A stretch of DNA of 64,000 nucleotides from Rhynchospora pubera. Taxonomy: Eukaryota > Streptophyta > Magnoliopsida > Poales > Cyperaceae. Below are positions 23,063 to 33,700 of this stretch, piece by piece. Position numbers and translations under genes: made by a program. The stretch lies in contig CM051462.1 in NCBI GenBank assembly GCA_028095005.1, positions 119,898,752-119,962,751 of the forward strand, read 5' to 3'. The first letter of the stretch is position 1. Each line of letters begins with the position of its first letter. Under the pieces are notes generated by a model that saw only the letters and a program-made list of their open reading frames with translations, had not been told where the DNA came from and did not search any database.

Positions 23063-26000
23063 ATGGGTGCTATTGACCCAGTACCTACTCCTCTCTCTTT
23101 CCCTCAATTCTTAGAGCAACTGGAGAGTTCCCTTTATTCTGATCACTCTTTGTCTATGTATGTAGGCGGCCGAGACGGAAGCAGGAAAGGAAGAAAAGAG
23201 AGCTGAAGTAGATAAAGAGGAGAAGAAACCGAAAGATGTTGAAGTACCAGAAAGGAAAGATGGAGCGCCAAGAGGAGAGAAGGAGGTTGTGGTGGTGGCA
23301 GTGGACCCCACGGTGCAGACTCATACCGATACCGCAATGGCATCCCGGCTTCAGACTCAGCGAGGGATGCCTCCAATTCATGTCGTCATGCAACATGGTA
23401 CCGGCGCACCAGCTATGCCGGTTCCTGTCCCGGTACCGGTCGGCTCTACCCCACCACAGGTACTCAATTTTTTTGGGTTTTTTTTGTACTTTTGAAGTGA
23501 AATGGTTATCTTCAATCATTGAGGTTGTCTGTTTCACAATGCTTAATTTCATGGTTGTGTGAAGCGTTATTAGTGGTGGTACCGGTACCGGTACCAGTAC
23601 CAGTAGCCGTCGCACCTAGCAAATCAGAGTTAATTATTTGGCAGTTGACCCCAGTCCTAGTGGGATTATTCTTGTTACCAACCTTCTCATCATCTTCCTA
23701 TTTTAATTCATTATTTTTTTTAACAAGTTTGTGAATATACCCGGACTTGAATATTTTGCAAAAGTGACCCTCTGTTTCTACTTTCTAGCCTTTCTGTTTG
23801 AAAAGCATATCTTCTCTTCCAGAGTTCCAGTATTGATATTCTTTAAAAACAATATATTTATGTATTGCTAATAAAATGAAGAAATACAATGATGAAATTT
23901 TATTACTTTGCGTGTGATAGGCAAATTTAGATAGCTTGCTAGGTTGGAAAATATAAAAGCAGAGAAAAAAAGAAGTGTTGGCAATCTATTTAACTTTATG
24001 TATACTTTTAAAACAAGGCATTAAATAATATTAATATAGGGTCAGTTCTGTCCTTCTTCCTTTCTAAAACCCATCAATTGAAAATTAGTGCCATAGAGAG
24101 ATGAAAATGACACCGAAGGTCATTATGAGATGATAATTATGGGAGCAATTTGGAAATTCCAAAGAACTATGTTTTCCTGATGCTTTGTCTTTTTGTGCAA
24201 ATTTTGTGAACCACCTAACTTGTGTGGTTTCTTCTCACTAGTTATCTACCTTTTGCAATGCGGACGATGATACTATTGATTGTTACATTTCTTCTTTTTT
24301 TTATTTAGATTATAAAAGGACAAGATATCCTTATATTCACAAAATTTTTGCTTCATAGATGGTTATGAGGTAGAAATATCTGATTACTTTTACCCCTTTG
24401 GAGCACATCACATTTTTTATTAAATCTGAAAGCCCACGAACTGAAAGGGTATTTATGGAATTACACTTTTGGTCCTAACATACTGGATAGTTCCAGTGTC
24501 TTTGGGTGCGTTTTGTTATAGGGTAGATATCCATTAATTTTCAATCAAAAAAAAAAAGATATCCATTAATTAAAAGAAAGAAAGAAGAAAAAAAGAGAGG
24601 GACTTTTCATCCCCTGAGATTCCATAGTTTGTCTAGTAGCTACTTTTTGTATATTCCTAAAAGATTTTAATTTATTTCACTTGGTTTATGAACTCGCTGT
24701 CAATTTTCATTCGATACATTTCTTATGTGTTGTTTCTTTTGTCTCTCTTGGATAAAAATTAATTGATTGCTTTGTTAGCAATAATCATGCTACGCACTCT
24801 GCCTTGCTCTTTTTTAGGCTCGGTTTGGATGAGGTGTGGGAATAAGAGAATAAATTTATTATAAATAATTTAAACTCTTTACAAAGTTACACACTTTCCA
24901 ATATTTTTTTCACTTCTTCCCTTATTTCTTTTATTCCCACACCATCTAAACGGAACCTTAGAGAGAGAATCTCTTCTTTGATTTGTTATTTCTATTCAAT
25001 GTCCAGCTGTGATTAATAGCTACCTACACAAGCCTCATCTTCCCAACAAAAAAAAAAATCCTCCTTTTCAATTGCAAAACTAAATCAATTTGTGAAAGAT
25101 ATGTAAGTACTTCTTAGAAGAATTTTGAGGGACATATTTGCAGTTGTAACTTATGTAAACAAGAAAATACATTCCCACTTAGGCAATAAGTATTGCACTG
25201 ATAAGTATAGCATCAGATAAACCTCTTGGCTATTATAATATTACCCAAATATTAAATACCCTGCATACTTTATTATAATATATATATAGAGAAAGTTTAA
25301 TATGCACCATAGTGCACAGAGCTTTCTATGCACCGCGGATTTTTTCGGGGTTATTTTTGGAAATTGACAAAACTAGTTTAACCAATCTAATCTTTATATT
25401 GAAATATCATAGAAAATCAAATTTTATAATTTTTGAGATTTTATTACTATTTTTTTCGAATTTTTTAAAACATGTCATTTTTGGAATGTTAAACTATTTA
25501 CAATATTCCAAAAATGACATGTTTTAAAAAATTCGAAAAAAATAGTAATAAAATTTCAAAAATTGTAAAATTTGGTTTGCTATGAGATTTAAATATGTGT
25601 TAATGATTGGTTAAATTAGATTTGTCAATTTACAAAAACACCCCCAAAAAAGTCCGCGGTGCATAGAAAGCTCTATACACTATAGTGCATATTAAACTTT
25701 CCCTATATATATATATATAGTTTTGCTATGGTGAGTCGCACTCAAAACTTCTAGATCTGGTTTAAAAATAACCGACCCAAACCGTCAAATAAAATCTCCC
25801 TACATGAAGACCAAATTTTATATTTTTTTTGAAATTTTTAAGTTTTTTTTTTGGATTTTTAAAAACTGTTGTTTTTTAACGGTTCAGAACTAATTAGATT
25901 AACGATTTTCGAAAATTTCAAAAAAATACTTAAAAATTAAAAAAAAAATGTAAAATTTGGTCTACGTGAAGATTTCAATAGGGAGATCATATTGGACGGT

Positions 26001-28726
26001 TTAGATCGGTTATTTTGAACCAAATCTAGAAGTTTTTAGTGCGACTTAGAGATCTTTGGTGAGTCGCCACTCACTATAGCAAATCTCTCTCTAATCTCTA
26101 TATATATATTGGGGTAAATGCACCTGTTGTTCTGAACGTATCTTCTCTTCACTGAGGTAATTCTTTGCAGATAATGACAGTCCTTATCATCTGGTTTCAG
26201 AAGAAAACATGTCTAACCAACAATCACAAATTCAGGTACCACTATCCACTCTGAATTCAAGGAACTACACAAACAAAATCTCCCTGTTTTTGTTCCTTCT
26301 CCACTTTGCGGCAGCCGCGCTGGGTGTGTGTTTTTTTGTGTACAAAGCCATAGAAGGAGCAGTCGAGCCTCACACTCACAGATCCGAAAAACACAAGCGT
26401 CTGCTTCAGTACTGGGTTCCACCTATCGAAGCTGCTGTGCTGCTCGGCATTATTTTGGCTTTCTCATGGCAGAAGGCTGTTCGTACCTGGCCGGAATTTA
26501 TGGTGTATTTCATTCTCTGGGCTAGCTTTGGTAATTACATTTCTAAGTTTTGTGAATTCTGGACAAAAAAATTCAATATTCAGGTTGTGTGCAAGGTCTT
26601 AAATTTGACTCTTATTATGACAATTATTAATGAGTACTAAAGGTATGATAGCAATGGCTCTTATTATGACAATTATTTATTAAATATATAATTCTTATTT
26701 TATCTATTGACATTGTATATTCTGACAAATTTTGATGTGACCATGCCCATTTAACTTTGTATATTGTAAATCACTCCTAAACTAAAACAGTTAAATTTTT
26801 GGTTAACCAGGAATAACAATGGCAGCGGGAGTCTTGCTCCTATGCTTCTCCCTCCCGGCCACTGCTGGCCTTGGCGTAGCACTGATCCTCTTTTCCATTG
26901 GCTCTGGTTTATATGCATGCTGGGTTACGCGCCGCATTGCCTTCACTGGCAAGGTCTTTTGCCAATCAATGCAACCTGTATCCAAATTTAAGGGTCTAAA
27001 TGGCCCTGCCTACCTCATGGTTGGCTTGGGTTTCTTTTGGATGCTTCTTTGGTGTCTGGCGGTGATAGGCGCATTGGATTTCTACTACCCTCCCCTAACC
27101 ATCATATATCTCGTATTAAGCCTTGCATGGACGGCCGAGGTTATGCGAAATGTAACAAACCTGACAGTTAGCCGTGTTATTGCCTTGTATTACCTAAGAG
27201 GAATGCAGTGCAACACACAGTTTAGTTTCCAACGAGCCATTTCTCTTAATTTGGGAAGTGCATGTTTAGGATCTCTTTTTCTGCCTTCAATCGAGGCATT
27301 GAGGATTCTAGCGCGGGGGCTTAATTTGTTGGAAGGGGAGGATGAATTCATGTTCTCTTGTGCACATTGCTGCCTGCATGTGATGGAGTCGATTTTCAAT
27401 TATGGCAACAGCTGGGCCTTTGTCCATGTAAGCTTTTTTTGAACTGTCTCCTGTTACTTAGTATTTACCAATTTTGGCTTATTTTAGAAAACATAAAAAA
27501 TACAACCCCCCCCCCCCCCCAGCATTTCAGCTGCATTTTCAGAACAAGTTGCGACAAAGGGAATTGGTAGGAAGCCCCCAGCGAATAAGTTCATTTATTT
27601 CATAGCTTTGTATTGTATTTAACATTTTGGTATACCATAATTTGTTTCGTATGTTAGATAGCGGCATATGGAAAAAGTTTTGTTGCGGCGTCAATAAGCA
27701 CGTGGCGGCAGTTTCAACAGCAGGAAATGGAGGAGTTGGTCGACTCTGACATCACTAGCTCTGTTTGTTTTCTGACCGGGGTCTCAAGCGGCGCCCTATG
27801 TGTGATTCTTTCGGCTTCAATGACTTTTGCCACATACAAGCATTACACCGCTACTGTTTCACTCATAGCCTTCTTCGTTGGATATCTAATGGTACATGAT
27901 TCCTATTGTTGTTTTTGGAAACTTTGCGCATATTTATATGCATGAATTCTAGCAAAAATTGTAAAGGGTCCAGACCTTTTGAATTTACTGATAAAAGAAC
28001 ACCAAGGAAAAGCTTGGCCATAATCTCAACTAACATTCAATTAAACTAAAATGGAATTGGGGTCCTTAGATGCCAAGAAGTTAGTTACATATTATAAATG
28101 GGAATGGTGGTGGATAGCCTATTTAAAAAGAATACTGTTTGGCCACTTGATACTTCAACACGCAATCACTTGATAGCAAAGAATACTGTTTGGTCAGCAG
28201 GTGCCTTCTCTAGTGTAAAAGTATGCATTTGTTTGAGGTAGTGGTCAGGTTATAAATTAGTTAATTGTGCTGAAAAATGACAAACTTAGATTCCCATTTT
28301 TAAATAGTAATAGATAATAGATAACCAATTGGGTTGGCGATATGATTCCCTTTTCATCAGCTGCATATCTTATATTAATTTTGGCAGCTGTCATATATCA
28401 TCCTCTAGCATTAAAATTTTAGAGAACGTGTCTAACGTGTATTTGAGGTGAGGTTTAAAAATTGAAGGAACTCGTTTGTTTCACCATATGCCTCCTCTTT
28501 TTTTTTAATGGTATTTTGCTTATTGGATGTTTTGATATGAGTGCAGACAAGGATCGGCATGGCATTGCCTCAAGCATGTATAGCATGTTACTACGTGTGC
28601 TATGCTGAAAACCCAGGCTCAAGGCTGTTTGACTCAACCATTCCCCACCGGCTAGAACGGATCCGTACCGGCCGTGAACCTGTTGCACCTACTCCTCGCT
28701 TCCCTCATCGGATCACCAGAACCTAA
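23063..28726 (+). CDS. PNS1/CTL-type choline-transporter-like membrane protein, 545 aa
   Basis: Six exons join in phase: 23063-23080, 23166-23459, 26236-26530, 26811-27427, 27658-27891 and 28547-28726 (stop TAA). They give 545 aa. The N-terminal 105 residues are hydrophilic and charged, then rich in PVPV, and are probably cytosolic. From VPLSTLNSRNYTNKISLF on, about ten hydrophobic segments follow with family motifs: WASFGITMAAG, TEVMRNVTNLTVSRVIALYY, NLGSACLGSLF, GEDEFMFSCAHCC, DSDITSSVCFLTG and CYYVCYAENPGSRLF. This is the SLC44/PNS1 choline-transporter-like family. Plant members act in membrane lipid or choline homeostasis and trafficking, but the substrate here is unproven. Exon 1 (MGAIDP) and its 85-bp intron are inferred from frame: without splicing, the ATG frame ends after 47 codons. 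Intron 2 is 2.8 kb long because of MITE insertions. Confidence 0.87.
23575..23607. repeat. GGTACC hexanucleotide repeat in intron 2
   Basis: A run of GGTACCGGTACC-type units encodes PVPVPV if translated, echoing the PVPVPV end of exon 2 about 115 bp upstream. It could be a slipped duplicate of the exon end or an unused alternative exon. Confidence 0.5.
24817..24957. mobile_element. Harbinger-like MITE in intron 2, 141 bp, TSD TTA
   Basis: The left end GGCTCGGTTTGGATGAGG faces CCATCTAAACGGAACC, with TTA on both sides. A TTA duplication is the hallmark of PIF/Harbinger (Tourist) elements, so this copy best classifies the family. Confidence 0.85.
25289..25703. mobile_element. 415-bp near-perfect palindromic element in intron 2
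   Basis: The two halves are reverse complements along nearly their whole length. The outer arms share AAAGTTTAATATGCAC and the inner arms share ACATGTCATTTTTGGAAT, meeting near 25498 with a loop of a few bases. It is flanked by TATATATA on both sides, which is compatible with an 8-9 bp TSD but ambiguous. It would form a hairpin of about 200 bp when transcribed as part of the intron. Confidence 0.85.
25721..26085. mobile_element. second fold-back element, adjacent, about 365 bp
   Basis: The left arm TTTTGCTATGGTGAGTCGCA and the following CTTCTAGATCTGGTT pair with the right arm AACCAAATCTAGAAG and ACTCACTATAGCAAA. The right arm carries an extra stretch near the end. It lies 18 bp from the preceding palindrome, in the same intron, and shares its general design but not its ends. 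Confidence 0.75.
27506..27520. repeat. poly-C tract of 15
   Basis: An uninterrupted C15 run in the intron between exons 4 and 5 of the choline-transporter-like gene. Length is likely variable and prone to sequencing error. Confidence 0.8.
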
Positions 28727-29395
28727 CCATTCCTTGGGGCCATATTAATTACCATAAGCTGAATATGTAGCAATTAAGCCCAGCCCTAACATATGAAGAA
28801 GAGTCAGGATTAAGCGCTACACAAAGAGCTACAAAGGGAAAGGGAGGTGATGTCTCAAGGGAAGAGAAGTCATCACCTTCAAAAAATGGAAAAGAAAAAG
28901 AATGACCCAAGTGGTTTATCATGACTTGACGTTCAACTAATTCTCAGTTTGGGGGATACAGTTGCCTAGCTAGTAAATCAGTAAATGTGGGTGCAGCAAC
29001 TGAGGTTGCAGGAAAAGTAACAATTGGGAAGAACCGAAGAAGTAATTGTATTTACTTGGACCGCCACGTGGAACGCGTGTTGTGTCTTGCGATTGGAACT
29101 CTTATTGGTTTGACTCGTGTTGACTCGAGAACAAGAGGTACGGAGACTATATATATACAGGTCCGATAAGAAGCTTGATAAAAAATTCATATTCATTCCG
29201 AATCAAGAAACAAGCAGAATCACACCTGCAATTACATACATTCGTCCGAGTGTATTTTGTAGATATAATTTGTATTCATTCAGAATTTAGATCAGATATT
29301 TAAATTTTTTACTTCTTTTCTGTTTTTTTTAGATCCAATATCTGAATGTATATGTTGTCAATATATTTCGGGTGTAATTTTTTTATTATTTTTTT
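28727..29395. other. 3' flank of the choline-transporter-like gene
   Basis: No gene is supported. A G-box core (CCACGTGG) near 29064, TATATATATA near 29150 and a short clean leader-like sequence after it look like a promoter. No open frame with recognisable protein follows, so it may be an orphaned promoter or chance. Confidence 0.4.
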
Positions 29396-29623
29396 GGCTC
29401 CGTTTGGATCATGTAAGAATAAAATTAGGATTAGTTATTCGAACTAAGAAATATTATTCCTAAACGATCAAGAATAATCTTTTTGAGATCTAAAGTGTTA
29501 TTTTTTAGTCCAATGTCTAGATTAAATTCTTATTCATAGGGTGTTTGAATCATCTTCTTAATGTGGATTAAGAAATAGTTGGGACCACTTCTTAATCCAT
29601 ATTAAAAAGATGATCCAAACGCC
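29396..29623. mobile_element. MITE with GGCTCCGTTTGGATCAT end
   Basis: GGCTCCGTTTGGATCAT at the left pairs with ATGATCCAAACGCC at the right. A second GGCTCCGTTTGGATCAT starts immediately at 29624, so two related copies abut or one was inserted at the end of the other. The right end of the second is not resolved. Confidence 0.5.
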
Positions 29624-29896
29624 GGCTCCGTTTGGATCATATAAGATTAAGGGTAGGATTAGTTTTTTACTAATTCGAGATTAAAATTTTTAATCCTAAA
29701 CGACCAAGAATAAGTTTTTTGTCATCTAGAGTGTTATTTTTAAGTGGTCCAATATTCGGATTAAATTCTTATTGCTAAGGTGTTTGGCAAAAATAAGAAA
29801 CCCACAGCCAAAACGAAACCCTTCAGCAAATCTGCATCTAAATCACCTAATGTGCCACAAGAACCATGTTTGGCAAACAACACAGCACAAATGTGG

Positions 29897-30608
29897 TGTT
29901 ACCGGTCCTTTAAGGAAATAATATAATAGATTATAATTTAGATTCTAGTTTCCATTATATCAGAATTATTAGATATTATTTGATATTATGTATTTTTCCT
30001 TATTTTTACGCATCTTTCCTTAGTTTACAATAGTTGTTATATTTCTAGTTCTTGCCATATTAGAAAATACTCTATATAATGAGTATTAGTATGAGGATTT
30101 TAAGCAGAAATCAATAACAAATAGTCTTCTCTTTATCTTTCTCTTCTCTCTATCTCTCTGTTCATCACGGCAGAACCTAACCAATCCCTTAATACCCCTT
30201 ATAACCTACGACCCACCAAGGCTCGTAACAATTTTTCAGCTTGAGAATAAGCTGATTCTCATGGACGGGGGAAATGTTGTCGGTCCTTTAAGGAAATAAT
30301 ATAATATATTTAGATTCTAGTTTCCATTAAATCAGAATTATTAGATATTATTTGATATTATGTATCTTTCCTTATTTTTATGCATCTTTCCTTAGTTTAC
30401 AATAGTTGTTATATTTCTAGTTCTTGCCATATTAGAAAATACTCTATATAATGAGTATTAGTATTGTATGAGGATTTTAAGCAGAAATCAATAACAAATA
30501 ATCTTCTCTTTTATCTTTCTCTTCTCTCTATCTCTCTGTTCATCACGGCAAAACCTAACCAGTCCCTTAATACCCCTTATAACATACGACCCACCAAGGC
30601 TCGTAACA
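29897..30608 (+). mobile_element. miniature LTR retroelement: two 334-bp LTRs, 44-bp interior
   Basis: Two near-identical 334-bp repeats, 29897-30230 and 30275-30608, start TGTT and end AACA, enclosing only 44 bp. The interior ends with the purine run GGACGGGGGAAA directly before the second LTR, a good polypurine tract. TGTGG flanks the unit on both sides (29892-29896 and 30609-30613), an exact 5-bp TSD. No coding region and no clear primer-binding site remain. It is either a TRIM-like element or an internal-deletion derivative. Strand is inferred from the polypurine tract. Confidence 0.88.
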
Positions 30609-30799
30609 TGTGGAGTGAAGAAATACAGCGCAATACATAAATAGCTTCATTTCATCTTATTTTGAAGAAACGACGTGTTTAGCTGGCTAATTTTCTAGCC
30701 AACTTTTTATTTCCAAGTGATTTTTCATTTTTCTATGACTAACAGACTACTATGCTTCTGGAAGATCATTGACCACTTACATATACTGGTATTTCACAT

Positions 30800-33700
30800 T
30801 CATTTTTTGAGCAAGTCTCTGAACCAATAAGCAGAGTTCTTGGGGTACCGATCGAGTGTTTCATAATCCACATAGACTATGCCAAAGCGAGAAGTATACC
30901 CAAGCCGCCACTCAAAATTGTCAAGCAGAGACCATGCAAAGTACCCTATTACCTTTGCCCCTTCATGTATTGCCTTCTTCAGCTCTAGCATGTAGCTCCT
31001 ACAGTTTCCAAGGATTTTTAAGAGGTTTGTTAACAGAACAAATAAAATATGTAATCTGCTATATAATACGCACCAGCAAAACAAAGTAAACAGCAGTAAA
31101 TAATAATTTAATTTTTGTAAGGTTTTACAATATAAAATCTGTGATTTCTGCAACTGGGTCATCATCACTATTACAATGCAATCAACCATTATTCAATTCA
31201 ATTCAATTCATTATCTACTAAAACTGAAGTTACCATAAAAAACAAACCTGTGCAGGTTATCATGCATAAGCTAATACAATACATCACTGCATTATTGATG
31301 CACAATAAACTGGACAAAATGGTACCGAACCCAGAATCCGTAATAAAATCCCAGCAATAAACACCAACTAATGAAATATTTGTTACTGATACTAACCTGT
31401 AGTAATCAATTCTTGTTGTGTCATTCACACCTTCAGCTATACTAATATTGCCAGGCTGGTCCATCCCTACAATAAACATGAGACAGTATAAGAATTGTAG
31501 ATACAATTTGGAATAAAAATTTAACATAAAACATATATGATGGTTGTATTTCCTTATAGCTCAAACCATTTTCAGATATGATGACTGTAGGATTGCGATA
31601 GTTCTCTTTGACATACTTCACGGCCTTGTGGATTCCCCATGGGACAATGTAAAGCCAATACGAATTAGCCTGTATTTTTTTTAGGGAAAAAAAATGGCTT
31701 TCATTAAATTTCGGAAACTTTTGTTACACACTACACAGTACATTAATAGTGAAACCTCCCAGCAATTGTTAAGTCAATAACTAATAAATTAATAACATAT
31801 GTAAAATGCAGTACAAATAATGTTAATGCTAAGTTCCTATTAATCATTACCAATTCAGTACAAAGTAATCCTTTTTTGGTCAGATATTTTTTCTTGTCAT
31901 CAACTATAATAGATAAATAGACAGAGTAGAAGACAGTATAGCAATTACCAAGTATGAAAAACAAAATGGTATGCTTAATTTTAATTGTTAATAGAAAGAA
32001 AGGCAAGAACAGTTACACGTGGTCCAATTGGCACACCATGGCGATCATCTGCAATGTGTCAGCCACCGTGTTAAAGAAGCTTGAATTACAGAGCTAACAA
32101 TAGATTTCACTAAAATAAAACCGAATAATGAAAGAGCTTCAAACAATAGTGAGATTTAAGGTTCATGTGATTAGTGTTGCTTACATGCATAACCAACATG
32201 CCAATCATCTTGGTAACTAACAGGATTTTCATTATATTTGCTTAGACCCTTCATATAATAACTTGTATAATGATTTATTCCCAGATAGTCTATCGATCCT
32301 TTCACTATTTTGGCCTCCTCACGGGTGAACCGTGGCAATCTATCCTGCACAATCTCTTGCATGGCATATGGATACCGCCCATATATAATTGGGTGAAGAA
32401 ACCTGATTCGTAAAATGATTATAAAAAGTTATATATCAGTGTACCAGCTCAAATATGCTCAAGGAGTGACTGCCACAGAAACTGATTCAGATGTTTAGCG
32501 TATGGAATGGTCATTGAAATCAGTAATTATATTTAATCATATTATGTAGCTCCTGCCATTAGCTTCCAACGAAGAGAGTGATGGAACTAGAGTTGGAAAA
32601 CTTTTTTTTTTGTTGAACAAAATTGGCCTGAGGTAGGCCTCCACTTCAAAATAAAACATAAGTTCTTTGTTATTAAAGGAGCAAATTTTGCAGGCTCCTT
32701 TGTTATAATTACCAATCCGAAATACTCATATTTCATATTTCTGTCTATGTAATTCTTTAGAAAATGCTTATATTAGAGGACTGTTGACATGTACTGATAT
32801 TTCAATTTGAATTTACCATCCAAGATGGAAGTCTCTAGCTCTTTGAGCAGCAGCTTGATCTGCATTTGAGTTGGTGAGAGGCTCGTACCACCCGAAATCC
32901 AAAAGAATTCCAATCTTCCCCTTTTGCTTATGCTAATTATAAATTGAAATAGTTACTGTCTATTTGGTTCTACCAAAAGGAAATATTAGTTTCTCATAAA
33001 AATCAGGGTAGCTTTTGACAAATAGGTGAATAAAGAAACCATAATGATGTTATTTGGATATAATTGTCAAGTGATCTTTGGGTTCACAGTACCTCAACCA
33101 TTCTTGAGAGATTTCTTATTTTCATAGTTGTTTAATTAATACACACTGAAATTCCACTTCACTATACGCAGTTACAAAAAACAGAGTTACAGTTAACGGG
33201 AAATATATGAATCAACTTCGTTTTGTCCACACCTGATACTTATCCCGGTACACTTTGACAGCAGCTGCATGTGATAAGATGAGATGATGGGCCACAATAT
33301 ATGGTTCGGTGGTGGAGTTACCTCCAGCTTCACAATCAGTACATCTTCCTGGGGCATGGAAACCGTTGTCATAACCGAGAGCAGCAACACATCTTGGTTC
33401 ATTCATTGTGAACCAGTTCTTTACTCTATCTCCGTAAGTCTTGAAGCAGAATTCAGCAAAATTGGCAAAGTCCTGACTGAAGGTACACATAATGTGCAAG
33501 AAGGAAATACATATCAAGGAATGGTAATTGTGGTACTATATATTTTTTTGGATTAACTCCTCCAATTTTGTTTGTATGCAGCTGCAATTATTTATGCTGC
33601 CCTGTGCCCTGATGTTTACATGTTCTTAACCTTACAGGGAATACTCAAGCATATGAAAAAAAAATGTGATTTTTTATCAACTTGTGTTCACAGAAAGAGA

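Noticed and set aside
23154..23615. 153-aa minus-strand ORF
   Set aside because: Antisense shadow of choline-transporter-like exon 2.
26209..26235. ATG at 26209 as the start of the choline-transporter-like protein
   Set aside because: AG at 26234-26235 joins exon 2 in perfect phase and gives the longer N-terminus seen in this family. Kept only as a possible alternative start.
28987..29169. 60-aa ORF after the choline-transporter-like gene
   Set aside because: No recognisable features. The surroundings look more like an orphaned promoter.
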